Source: Porites lobata
Taxonomy: Eukaryota > Cnidaria > Anthozoa > Scleractinia > Poritidae
Direction: 5' to 3'
Length of the DNA: 64,000 nucleotides
Assembly (NCBI GenBank): GCA_942486035.1
Contig: CALNXK010000031.1
Coordinates: forward strand, 2,876,001-2,940,000
Made by a program: the position numbers and the translations under genes. Under the pieces are notes generated by a model. That model did not search any database. It had not been told where the DNA came from and worked only from the letters and a program-made list of their open reading frames with translations. Shown here piece after piece: positions 1 to 12,100 of the stretch (position 1 is the first letter of the stretch; every line of letters begins with the position of its first letter).

Positions 1-69
1 GGCTCCTCCTCTCTAAAACTTTTCACATGTCAGTCAACAATATGTTTTTTGTTTCTGCTCTGTACATAG

Positions 70-3000
70 GTATAACAGTATCACTGAGTTGGAGATTGTG
101 CAGGCTTCTTTCCGTAAAAAATATGACTATGGCTACTTTTACTTCCGGGGCTCTTCTCATGTTGAAGAGAAGCTTCAAGGCGTTGAATCATCCCGCAAGG
201 ACAGCATTTTGTCTCTTTACAAACCTGAGAGTGACTATGCTGCCAGGAAACTGAGAGAACTTAAACAACAGACAATTGATACAGGTTTGTCGGAGCTTGT
301 TACAGTTTTAAGAGTTACATGTATTATTTACTGGGTCACTGAAGACTGTTTTTTAGTGGACAAAGGCATCAGTGAGCCTTGCACTACATTTTGTATCTCC
401 TTATATTTTCTTTAAAGTGAACCTGTATCTCTATCAACCCATTGATGGCCGTGCTGGCCAAAACTGGCTGTACAAGACTCCATTGCTTTAAAACATTGCA
501 ACTTTCTCAATCGAGCAAACATTGCCTTAACTATCAGTTGTGAGAATTGAATAGAAAGTCCTTCAAGTTGGGATATCCAATAAGTGCAAAGAAGTCAGCA
601 CTCTTTGCAGAATATCACCTTTTGAATTAGGACAGGAACAAAAATGACGGGTTTTAACGTCATGGAAAAACAACAAAAATCACGTTTTTTGACTTCAGGT
701 TTTTATTGAGACCATCAATTTATTGCAAAACCAAAAGTTAACATTCACAGTAAAATTCAGTCCTTGTCCCAGCCTAGAAGTGATTTTTTTCTTCTTATTC
801 ATTTCCTGGGCCGAGCCACAGCTGTTTGTTCTAGGGCATCCTGGCCTTGTCTCAATTTTCAACATCACAACTGCATTGCATGCTGAGAGAATTACATGCC
901 AGAATTTTTGACAGTGTTCGTTTCTTCCCCCCTCTTTTTTTCATATTTGTACTTGTACTTGTCCACAGCCACTCCAACCTCCCATGGAAATTTTGCGCTT
1001 GTTGTGATAATTTTTTCAGTTGTAGCCCCGGGCTAGCGTACTCGACTTTCTTTGCACGCTGATCACCACTTTCCATGCTAACCCCAGAGTCACTAAATCC
1101 TGTGGATTGTTTACAATTTTTATATACAGAAAATCACTTGAAACTGTAAAATGTTTCGGTCGTCGATGGGTTAATTTGAAACTGCTTGGAGTCTTGCTAG
1201 TAAAGGTTTCACTGTTTTATCAGAACTTACCAGACATGGAATTCTGAACTCTAACAAGTACAGGTACAGTAGCTTGCTTTGCGACACTGCTTCAGAGCCT
1301 CCACATCACAGTATGGCTTCCTTGTTTGTCTCCAATGTACTGCTGTAAATTCTGAACATCCCTTCGTGTACCATAGTACATGAATACAAATTATTGCCAA
1401 AATGGCTGATAATGATACACACCTTTAGCCCTCCTGCTGGATGTGGGACAGTGTTTGATGAAGATGACAGTTGACATTGACAACTTTTCTGTTACATGTT
1501 GTGCTTTCAGAGTTGCCAGTCCGTCATTTTACTACTGTTGCTGAGCTTGGAGATCTGCTACTAAAAGACTGGATTGCAGTCATTGACCTCTATTACCCAC
1601 CAATTAGCCCCCTTATATTCCCAAGTGTATACTCTGAGGTATTCCGTCAGTGGTCTGCTCATGAGGCTTTTGCTATGGCTCGACGCCAGGTGTTTGTCAG
1701 AACACCAAGAATTAGAGAGATGACTGAGGTATTGAACCTCCATGCTGAAGTCGAACAGGGGATCAAGAGAAGATCCAGTATGGTGGTGCCAACTGCAGTG
1801 TTAGGGACATTTATGACCAGTCTACCTGGCAGTGAGAAGGAATCTCTTCCCCCAATATTAGTGTTGGCAGGTAGGTATATTTCCAGTTATTGAGGTGAGC
1901 ACAGAGGAGGTAAGCAAAAGAACATGCATGGCACAAGTTGCAGGACCAGGACGGGTGTGGGATGGATGGGGGGGTGGGGAGGGGGCGTGACTCCCATTCC
2001 TCATGACTCTGGCCTCATGCTCTTCCCATTCTTGCTTCCATTCTTGTGAAAAACACAAAACGAAAATCATGTCTTTTTAGGAACCCTAGCCTTCTTTACC
2101 TGAAAGTAACAATCCTATTAACATAGCAAACCTCGAAGACTGTGTGTTTATCGTCCGTATTTTGAATTTCTGCAGGTCAGAGTGGATGTGGAAAATCCAC
2201 AGTGGTAGCTCAATGGCTAAAGCAGTTTACTGCCGTTCATGGTCAGGTAGTCACCATTCCTCATTTTGTTGGCTGTGATTCAGCCAGTACTGATGTCACC
2301 AACTTCATGCGCCGCTGTACAAGCGAACTACGGCTTCATTATCTTGACTCTGATTTTGATGACCTCATAGACAACCAAGACCTTTCTGATGTCACGCGTA
2401 TAACACAGGCGTTTAGAGCAGCTCTGTCTCTAGGTGAGGTGAAAATAGTGGATCTTTAGATCCAATGTTCTACACGTTTTTCAATAATTGCAAGTGTATG
2501 AGTGAGTTTGTAACAAGCTGTCACACACCTGTCTACTGTCTTCTGTTTTTCTTACTACTAATGATTAATGGCAAATAGTGAAAAGTGTTTGGGCTAAACC
2601 CATCCTTGCATTAAACCACGTGCATGCTTTCAAATGACTAAAGTTTACACAGGTTGGTTGTCCGTGTAGATCTTAGGGAAGGGGGATAGGAATTAGCCCC
2701 ACGCGCTCTCGTGTGCCCAAATTCCCCCTTCCCCTTCTAACGCCTGGCACTCAGGCTATGTAGACCTGCGCGTTCTTTTAGCCGTTAGTACATCTCTCTG
2801 TATCCCAGTTCGCCAAGTGGTTTCAATGCTTTTTTCACTTTCAAAATGGCCAGGGGAGAAACCAGCTGGAATGCTCCAATGAGTCCTGGAGTATTCTGTC
2901 TAGTAAGACGTACGGTGCTTTCTTTCATGGCCATGTGAATGGCGTGAAAGCGTTATTTGTCGCATGGAGCATTACGGCAGTTTTTTTATTTGTTTCTCAG

Positions 3001-6000
3001 CTGGTTACTTTAAACGCTGGTTTTGGTTCTTAATAGCCATTTCGTGACGCCGTTACTGATTTCCCCGCGAAAGGATGTCTGAGGAACAAGCGCAGAAATT
3101 CCGTTCTGATGACGTGTCACTACCTAGATCTGGGTAGTGCGTGTGATTGGTTGAAACAACTTTCCCAAGCGGCACAACCAGTCAGACGTACTACCTAGAC
3201 CTGGGTACTGACACGCCGTCAATATGCAATTTCTGCGCTCATTCCTCGGACATCATTTCGCGGGGAAACTAGTGATGGCGTCAGGAGATGTCGGCTGTTT
3301 TGTAAAGCTAGGTTATTAATCGAATCCGTTGTTTATATACCCATCAATTTCTCTAGGCCCGTCAGTTATCGTTTTGGATGGAGCAAATCACTTAGGCCAC
3401 GCCTTAGACCTTGCAGCGTTTACAGTAAAGGAGATGCAATGGCTGCCCTCCTATGTTCCAGTCTCCTGTAGATTCATAATCACCACAACAAAGTCTGATA
3501 TAACATACAGAGCGCTCTCACAGAGGAAGGACGCTTACTGTGTTGATATGCCACGACTGTTTGACGTCCGGGGGAAGAATGACTTACTCAGAGAATATGT
3601 GGGTTCAAACTGCAAGTACCTAGATGCAGCTCGAACTTCTAAGATTATATCCTCCACTCTAGCACATTTACCTCTGTTTTATGTCGCACTCGCCTGTGAA
3701 TTACGGATTTTGGCCGCCCATAAGAATGCAGAAAGATCTTTCGATTCCTATGTACATGCATCAACATTATTTGATTTGTGGAGTTTGATATTTCGCCGTT
3801 GGACGCACGACTACGGCTGGCTACGGCCAGCGGTTTCCCGCAGTCCTGTACCTGCTATCAAGACCCAAGTGTCACGTGATCGTATGAACAGTGGTTGGGT
3901 TGCTGATGTTCTCAGGCTTTTTGCCCTGTCACGTGAAGGGTTATCCGAAAACGAGTCTCTAGGTGCTTTAAAAGTCATGGGTTATTCAAAGAACCACGAG
4001 GTTACTAAGGCACACTGGGAAATGTTTCGTTTGATCGCAGAGCACGCGCTGATTGAAATGCCATCTGGGCTAATTACCTTCTCTTATCAGTCTGCCCGTA
4101 GTTCGGTTGAAATCGCGTTACTTGGCAACCTAACATCTCCGTCCCAAGAGCGCGCGATATCGCCTTTTCAAGAGACCTGGGAACGACAGAAGCAACAGGG
4201 TCATACTGTACTTTCCAGCTTCTTTTCCGTTCAACTCTCTTCTGAACGTATGGTTGATGAGTTTCCATGGCAACTTTATATGAGCGGTAACATGGCTACA
4301 CTAAGCAAAACTGTGTGTGACCCGAAAGTGTTCGTAAGGTTAGTCAGCTCACGGAGCGAACAACGAAGACAAATCGATTTACTCCTCTACTGGAAAAAGT
4401 TGAATCTGAAGGGTTATAAGCTTCACGAGGGTCTCTATGAAATGGCAATCAAGGCCCAGGAGAGACTATGCGAGGAGGCAAATGACTTGAAACACAGAGA
4501 TGTGAAATCCCCGTCTTCAAAGGCAACAGAAAGTTCAGCTGTTGACGAGCTTTGTCGAAAAGAGAAAGATGAGCAGCTATCTCAGTTGGAAGTTGCCCTC
4601 ATTTGTTATTTCGCGGGAAAATTTCTCTTAGATAACGGGCACGATATGATGGCGCAGAATCTTCTTTTAAACGCTTATAAGATGGCGTACCCAGTGGTTT
4701 CAGTAGATGATATTTACTTTCTGTGCGATATACAGGAATCACTGGGGAATTTATATGTCAAATCTGATTTGAGCAAAGCCGTGTTTTGGTTCAACGGTGC
4801 CGTGAAGTCTGCTGGAGAAGTAACGCGTGTTTCAGATACGGTGAGGTTTTGCTCTCTTTTCACACTCATGTGTCCAAGACAGATGATCATCAAAGATGAT
4901 CATATCGCTAAGATCAACACTTGTCACAAAACTAAAAAGTTTTCAGAGTCGCATTCTCTAGATTGGCTTCTGCCACGGTATACACGTCAGCAGCTTATTT
5001 GATTGTAACTAAGTGAACGTCCTCTTGTAGACGGTCAGTTTGAGCGGGCTTCAGTTCGCTATCTATCTTTAAGGTGTCCGTCGAAATAACTGCTCGGCTA
5101 CTTACACTAATTTGCCTTTTAGGTTCAACACTCAACTATGATCGGCCGCCTTCTGAATCAAATCGCCTTCTGTCACCTGCCAAATCACGTGACTCTCCCA
5201 CCAGAAGTGCAAGGTCGATCACGTGCCTCTACGCGGACTGGAAGAGTTAAGACGCCGAATGTGACAGGGAAAGAAACAGGGGATGACACAGGACAAGTTA
5301 ATGTTGGCGCAATTTTGGACGAGGCAATGAGGCACATGAAGCTGTCTCAAGTGTATCCAGGTACGATGATGTTATTTGAAATTTTTTCACTTCCCTAAAC
5401 ATCTGGTTAAAGAAATCACCGTCATATTTTACCACATGTTAGGGGTAAATCTACGCACTTAAGGTAAATTGTGGAGTATGACTTGAGCTCTCCCGGTTGT
5501 CTTGAAAATGGGCAAGGCTAATTTCCGGACCATCCATGAGTGCAGTTTGTTTTGATCTTACAAAGTGGGCTAAAGTTGGTAAAAGATGTTCACCTCTACC
5601 ACGACTAAGGTTGTGTTTTTTCCTTTACTCGCTTGAAATCTTCCAGGTCAGAGCTGTGTCTATTTCCACATGGGTTTGTTAGCAGCTAAACATCGACGTT
5701 CAGCAGATGCCGAGGCGCTGTTTCGCAAATCTCTTAAAATGCGAGAGGAATGGTACGGCTCGTCCCACCCTTTGGTAGCCGAGATTTTCGACGCGCTAGC
5801 CTCACTTGCGTGCTCAGATGCATCAGATTCCCCGGATGTAGCTGTGGCAGAGGAACTGTTTCGGCGAGCTCTATACATGCAAGAGGATCTCTTGGGGTGT
5901 TCACATTTGGTGGTAGCAAACACTCTGTTCAAACTAGGTGGGTATCAGCTTGGATCACGTACGAAGGTCTTCGGCTTCGCCTTACACTGTATTTCAGATC

Positions 6001-7487
6001 TTTCAATATCGGAGATTAAGAATAATGTATAAAACATTTTTTTCTCGGCTTTTGTCATTTATGGATTTAATCAGCCTAATAATTGGGAGACTACAGCTGA
6101 TAAAGACGTATTAAAACTAGCGAGTAACTAAGAATGGTCACGTCTCTCAGATAAAACTTGAGAAACGTCACTTTGCCTGTTTATTTTAATTTATATTATA
6201 ATTTTTGTAAACACGCAGTGATTTTGTTACAAATAGTTATGGTGAGTCGTGGGACTCATCTTGTGAAAAATCATGAGTCCCAGTTAAAGAAAAACGAGTC
6301 CGAAATTAAAAATGCTTGGGCCTTTATGTAACCAGACAGTTAATCTGAAGACAGACTCTAAAACTCTGTATTAAAGTATACTGAAATTAAAACACAGTCC
6401 TTCTAATCTATTTTAAAGCCGGCACAACAAAGGTTAAAAGAATTATGCAGAAATTACATGAACGGCATGTTACTACAAATACACATGTTCGATCGATCGA
6501 TCTTTGCGTCCTACGGAACGTATGCCATAAATTATTTTGCGTCGTTGGTGATTTTTATGGGTCAGGGACGCTGGACGCAGAGGTAACAAAATCACTGCAC
6601 GCATCAGTTAAGCAAGTGGTCTGTGAGAAGGGGATCTTACATTTTAAGGTAATAGTTTCATCAGCAAAGCTGAATGGTGTAAAACCGCGCGTTTTACAGC
6701 AACACAAACAACTTAATCTTGTTGGGTACTGTATCAAGTCCAGTCGCGCATGTTGTGTGCTCTGGAATGATATATTACGCGTGATTTCAGTAGAAAGTGC
6801 CTGAGGGCGCCAACTTTACTTGTCTCTGGCTTGTTGAATGAATCTTGTGACGGATGATTTTTCAGTCAGTGAAACAGGCGGCTCGGAAGAAAAAAATCCG
6901 AGCACTCCAAAAAGGAGTCGAACCTATGAGCTTCTGGTTACTAGTCCAGATGCTCTACCGCTAAGCTACAGGAGACTCGAGGGAGTGAAGGCCAATGAAC
7001 TAGGTTATATGAATCTTGATCGTGAATAGGAACCTACCTCTTACCCTATAGGAAGATAGAAGGGTGGGTACATACCCCAATATTGGTGATTTCCATAGAA
7101 AAACAAGTTATTCTTATCCGACACTGCGTTACGACTTTTAACGTCCATTGTAGAGGTGGTGCTTGAAATTGTCGATGTAAATCCTCACTTCATTTTACAG
7201 GCAGGCTTCTTCAAGCTAAGAGCAAAAAAGATGCAACAAGGGAAGCAAAGCAGTTATTCCAGAGGGCGCTAGACATACGTACAGCAAAACAGGGAGTGTA
7301 TCACGTGGAAACCAAACTTATCAGGCGTGCGCTTATGTCACTGGAAACAGTGGACGTGTCTGCGAAATTCAGCGGTAAAGGAACCGCGATAGAGAAAGAG
7401 TTACGTGCGTTAGATGACGTGACGAGTCGCCCATTGACCAAGTCATCTTCAAGGAATCTTGACTTTCGCCAAGCAAGTGGATCGTAA
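70..7487 (+). CDS. NPHP3: nephrocystin-3-like NACHT/TPR protein, 3' part
   Basis: Partial gene; the 5' end lies outside the window. Exons: 70-284, 1511-1870, 2176-2433, 3357-4840, 5123-5360, 5647-5937, 7201-7487. All junctions are GT-AG and the frame stays open for 1043 codons to the TAA at 7485-7487. The first residues seen (TELEIVQASFRKKYDYGYFY) resemble the region before the NTPase of nephrocystin-3. A Walker A motif (GQSGCGKST) opens exon 3 and a Walker B-like VIVLDGAN opens exon 4, so this is a STAND/NACHT-type NTPase. The C-terminal third has TPR-like helices (AEALFRKSLKMREE, AEELFRRALYMQED, AKQLFQRALDIR). Nephrocystin-3 acts at the ciliary inversin compartment; that role is inferred from family only. 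The TPR array is much shorter than in vertebrate NPHP3, so a paralogue is possible. Confidence 0.75.
285..1510 (+). other. intron of NPHP3-like gene
   Basis: Bounded by donor GTTTGT and acceptor CTTTCAG. I see no coding segment, RNA gene or clear repeat in it. Confidence 0.5.
3045..3283. repeat. palindromic MITE-like element in NPHP3-like intron
   Basis: The two halves are inverted copies: TTTCCCCGCGAAA near 3060 matches the complement of the TTTCGCGGGGAAAC stretch near 3256-3269, and CTACCTAGATCTGGGTAG is mirrored by CTACCTAGACCTGGGTA. Imperfect pairing reaches out to TGACGCC at both ends. About 239 bp, no coding capacity, inside the intron 2434-3356. Confidence 0.7.
5938..7200 (+). other. 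last intron of NPHP3-like gene
   Basis: Large intron between donor GTGGGTAT and acceptor TTTTACAG. Apart from the tRNA-like stretch at 6904-6975 I recognise nothing; long open frames here show no family resemblance. Confidence 0.5.
6904..6975 (-). tRNA. degenerate tRNA-like sequence (Thr-AGT-like), probably tRNA-derived repeat
   Basis: Read on the minus strand it has a D-arm (GCTTAGCGGTAGAGC), an anticodon arm with loop CTAGTAA between CTGG and CCAG, and a T-arm with GGTTCGACTCC. The anticodon stem needs a bulged A and the acceptor stem pairs poorly (TCTCCTG with TTGGAGT), so it is unlikely to be a working tRNA. A tRNA-derived SINE head or tRNA pseudogene is the best reading. Confidence 0.45.
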
Positions 7488-7934
7488 ACACTGGCTAGAA
7501 AGTATCCACATCCTTGGTCGCCCTTTAGGCTTGACGCGCGAGGATACACTGGGAATGTTCATTACACTACACTGGTTCACAGTACGTACGTAACTACCAG
7601 TACCCCCAACAAGAAAAAGAGAAGTACTGTGAAGTAAGCCTTTATCCAACTGTCAGAAAGCTGCCAAACCCTGACATATTTTGACCTGCATCCTCTGTAT
7701 AACTTGAACTATGCCGACATTTTCTTTCAAGAAACCTGAAATTGTCTCAACATTTTTTGTTAACGATGGACTTGGAGCTTTTTCTGTTTACTAAGGGAGC
7801 AACAATTCGCACAGAATCGTTACTACTTCGGTGCATTTTACTCTGAATTCCATTTCACTTTTCCTGCAAACAAGCTGAATAATTGTAGACAAGACAAGGC
7901 GAGTCCTTCTTATGATCTTTTATACACTGAGATC

Positions 7935-8091
7935 GTAGCCTGGGACCAGGCCGCGCTTTGGGGGACAAAGGAGAAAAAAAATCGGCGAGCGAAGGGAGCC
8001 GAGAGGTAGTCTGGGGAGGGGAAAGGGTGGCAACTTATTTGACCCCGTTTATTGCCTTTTTCCCCTACTGCGGAGCCTGGTCCCAGGCTAC
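7935..8091. repeat. short MITE with perfect 17 bp inverted ends
   Basis: The 157 bp unit starts GTAGCCTGGGACCAGGC and ends with its exact complement GCCTGGTCCCAGGCTAC. The interior is purine-rich (GGAGAAAAAAAATCGG) on one side and pyrimidine-rich on the other. No coding capacity. Confidence 0.75.
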
Positions 8092-8520
8092 TCAGTTCGG
8101 GGCAACATGCAATAACCACGAGATGCAAATCAAGTTCAGATTTGGAAATGAGTAATGCATTAGTTAAGTGGAAATCAAGCAAAAGGCTTTTTGCCGTCTT
8201 ATCAGCTTTGGTTAAAAGTCATTGTCAAAGTTAGGGCTGAAATAGCAAGTAAGAAAAAAAGTAGGAAAATGGTTTTGTGATAAGAACTCTTCACTATGGT
8301 TGTGTTCCATGTATCAGAGGCCTGTTGCGATTGGGCGATTGGGATCAGTCGTTTCAACCCAAAGCATTTTTGTGGAAAGTACACAAGAAATTTATGTACA
8401 ACCACCAGTGGCTCAGGCTCGAAATATGACCGTTGGTATTGTTGCATAACGTTCAAATTATAAAGATTTGTGTGCGGAAAATATGATTGTTTCTGCAACT
8501 TAAAAATTTGAAAGGATTTG

Positions 8521-8526
8521 AATAAA
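8521..8526 (+). terminator. poly(A) signal, NPHP3-like gene
   Basis: First AATAAA downstream of the stop codon at 7487 on the plus strand; it implies a 3' UTR of about 1 kb. Confidence 0.45.
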
Positions 8527-8885
8527 AATTGAAACCGGTTTGTTCTCTCTCTAAGGATTGAAACCGTGGGTCACTTGTGGCAAAACTAAAAAATGATGAC
8601 TGTTTGTATATCAACGGCACTACCCATTGTTTCCAACTTTTTCACCCAAGTTTTGAGGTCAGGCGGATGAAAGAGTGGATAGGCACAAAAAGCGACGTAA
8701 TTAACTGCAAGCCAAAAAAGTGATCCCAATAAAGCGCAACAGCTTTACTGGTAGAAAAAAGAGGCAATTTCGTAATAAAACAATTTTTTATTAACATCGC
8801 CTAAAACTATTCCTTAGAAGAATCCAATTCACTGGACAGCCACTTTGGAGAGGTAGACATGCATCAACGAAGGCAAGAATCCAAA

Positions 8886-8891
8886 TTTATT
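8886..8891 (-). terminator. HSP90B1: poly(A) signal, HSP90B1
   Basis: TTTATT on the plus strand, i.e. AATAAA on the minus strand, 304 bp past the endoplasmin stop codon. A second candidate lies at 8787-8792. Confidence 0.5.
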
Positions 8892-9194
8892 ATGATAATA
8901 TAAACTTCCAAAAACAATTCTGTTCTCATTGATCCTTGCTGCTTTTCGTTTTCAAGACTTGAGTGAAAAAAGGAGTAAAACAGAAAGCAGCTTTCCAAAA
9001 TGGCACTTTCCAGTGTATTCTATCCTTGGCTGTTGGTATTGCATCTTTGTTATAAATACGCCTCACTTGACAAGGACCTCTCTCTCTCTCGACTGTCTTA
9101 CTTTTACTGCGCACAACCAGTGAAAGCTGTAGTGAATATCAAAGCGGGCACTGTAATATAAAGTCTTTCAAAACTCTACAACATTCCTCAGATG

Positions 9195-12100
9195 TTAAAG
9201 TTCATCTTTTGGTTCAGCTGGTGCTTCTTTTGATTCTCCCTGAAAAAGAAATGAAAAAACCCGTTGGTTTCCAAAGAATAATAGCCCCCCGCCCCCCATC
9301 TTCACAACCTAACTTCACAGGCCAAAGAAAAAAAACAAAACAAAACAAAAATGTAATAAATTATTTCTTTTCATAAAATCCTCAGGAAAAAATTCTACTA
9401 CACAACAGTGAAGAGATTTCACTTGAATTCGTCTTGCCATAATGTGGTTAAGAAGTAAAAAGTTCTCGTAGCACTATCGTCAGTTCAGTAATACAAAATA
9501 AATGTAGACAACTCTTTACCTCCACTTCATCTTCTTTCTCCTCAGTCTTGGTTTCCTCTTCAGATCCTGTTGCTTCTGCAGCAGCTTCATCTGTGGACGC
9601 AGACTCTTCCGTTTTCTCTTCATCCTTGTCTCCCTCTGCCTCTACCTCTTCTCCTTCTTTCTCTTCTTCCTCTTTCTCCTCAGGTTCTTCCTCCTCGGGT
9701 TCCACGGTAGCTTCCAAGTCCACTCCCATGCTTAGACGCAGCATGCGTTCAATGCGACCAGCAAAATCTTGAGAGTCCTGTTAACAGCAACACCAGCAAA
9801 AGGAAATTGATTTTTGAAATCTTATAATTGAACTACTACCCTTGTTAATGTGAAAATCTTTTACACTCGGAACCTCTTTAAAAGCTAGTGTAACCCTTCA
9901 AAGCAATTCCCTGATTGAATATAAAGAAGTGCTTTGGAAAGGAATTTTCCTTACATTGAGAAGCTTTCACCTGAAATCCCAACAAACAATAACATTCTGC
10001 TACTTTGCATGTAAAGATTTGACTGGAAAAATTATTATTCATCCAAAATGTTTCAGTTTCCGATTGGCCTGAATTCCCCAGTTAATTCTCCATCACCAAT
10101 GATGTCAATTAAAAGAATATCGAAAGAAAGAGATGCCAAACCGAGAATCCCCCAGGGAAGAGGTGGCCAATTTTGGATTCAGCCTTTGTAAGCTATGAGG
10201 AATAGACCCTTCTGTAGCAAAAGAACCCCTTAAAATTTGCAAAGATGCAGAGTTTGAATGTGATTTGTTGAAAACTAATGAAGATATAGCTCTTTTGTAT
10301 GGTAGGGGGAGGGGGTAACAGGGTTTGAGCTAGGATTTGATCACTGGGGGACAATTTGTCCCCTTGGCTAAAATTTTGGGGGACATTTTCATTTTTAGGG
10401 GGACAGAAATTTGTACACCCTTCCTTCTTAGCAGGGCTTCTGATAGGTCTCGGACGAAAAAGTCAAATTTCGCGGGATTTTTAGGGACAAATTCGCGGAA
10501 AAATCGGCCGATTTCGCGGGAGTTTTCGGGGCAAACTTCACCGAAAAGCAATCGGTAAAAAACGGCCGATTTTGTGGTTATTTTCAAGGCAAATTTCGCT
10601 AGAAATTGATCGGTTTTGCGCTGATCAGACCAGCCTTTTTAACGTTTTTCTAACAGAGGTCATCATTTGCTCTTTCAACAACAGTACGCTCCAGAAATGA
10701 ACCAATGGCAAAGCCTTTAACATGATGGCTAGTACCCAGTTTTTCGCAACATAATCTGTTTGCACGTTTCAGTAACGAAGTTCCAAGACAAATTTGCAAG
10801 TTTACGGCAAGTAAATAGCCCCTATAGCTGAATTAAGTTTCAAATATGTTGTACAGACATGTATTTGATAAGATTTCTACCGAATTTCGCGGCTCCGCGA
10901 CCGCGCGAAAAATCAGAAGCCCTGTCTTAGATTTCCGACAAAAATAGCAGTAGAGCGTGACTGAAACGTAACTTTGGAATGAACTTTAAAGGTGCGATAA
11001 AATATACTTTCCACGTTCTGTTTCAGCTTGCAACTTCTCTACCGAAATAAATCTCTTCGTGTGTGTTTCCTTTCGAGTTTTTTCCCTAAATTTTGAAGGG
11101 GACAAATTGTCCCCTAGGCCGTTTTTTAAAGGGACAATTCCAATTGCACTGCGGGATTGGCGCAATGGCGCGGCCTGGCTCAAACCCTGGGATAAGTTTG
11201 TGCCCCCCCCTTCCACCACATAAACTTCTGTACATTTTTTCCACTTTTGGAGCAATAATATCTGCAGTGACTTTTAATGTCTTAACTTTAAACTTGGTGA
11301 GTTGCCTAATTTTAAGGCACTTTTTCTAGCAATGTCAATGTTGAAAAATCCGTGAAAGGGTCTATGGGGCAGATCTCAGAGGGCGTTATCTCCCACGGCA
11401 GAGTGGATAAAACCCTCCTCAATCTGCCTTATTCTTCATATTGTACTCTCGCTCATCCAATAATAATGCTAAATATTCAGTCTTTTTCTTACCTTGATCA
11501 TAAAGCCTGATCTGAGAGTGGCAGTTTCAAACAAGACGCGAGCAAGATCCTTAGCTGTCTTGTCTTCTTTATCAGTTTCCACTCGCTTCAGAAGTTCTTT
11601 GACCAATGGATGTCTGGGGTTGACCTCTAATGTCTTTTTCTGGTTAGCATAGTACCTACAAAAATAAACAAATTTGTTTGTCATGTAAAACCTAGAACAA
11701 CTTGCGTGCTTGGTATATGGTGGCTGATTAAAAGAACTAAAGTTTAGTGTGAATTTTACGACAAGGCACACTCCAGCTTCCTAGAATTATTAAACCTTTT
11801 GGTCTGGAATAAAGTGAACTTTGCAACCGGGCTTAGCTCTCAAGTGTAGCTCATTAAATGCACTGGGAAGGGGTTGCTGTAGGGGAGCGTTGGGGTACAA
11901 TAGTAATTCACAATATACCAGTATAGAGGAAAAATAAAAATATAACACTGTGGGCAGCAGCAAGTAAACAAACTCAACTAATGCAAGTTGTTTCTCATGG
12001 ATGCTGCCTGCCACCAGTTTCATTTTGCTACCTTAAAACTAACATGAGCCAAGATGGTTTCTTAGCCATGGGAAAGGGTAGTAGCTTCAAATCTAACTTC

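Larger units (their letters stand above)
7488..9194. other. convergent intergenic region between NPHP3-like and HSP90B1
   Basis: Holds the 3' UTRs of two convergent genes. Candidate poly(A) signals are AATAAA at 8521 for the plus-strand gene and TTTATT (AATAAA on minus) at 8886 for HSP90B1. A short inverted-repeat element lies at 7935-8091. No other gene seen. Confidence 0.6.

Noticed and set aside
9548..9772. Serine-rich plus-strand open frame opposite the HSP90B1 acidic tail
   Set aside because: It is the complement of Glu/Asp codons of endoplasmin exon 11; the same applies to the Ser-rich frame at 15462-15665 opposite exon 5.
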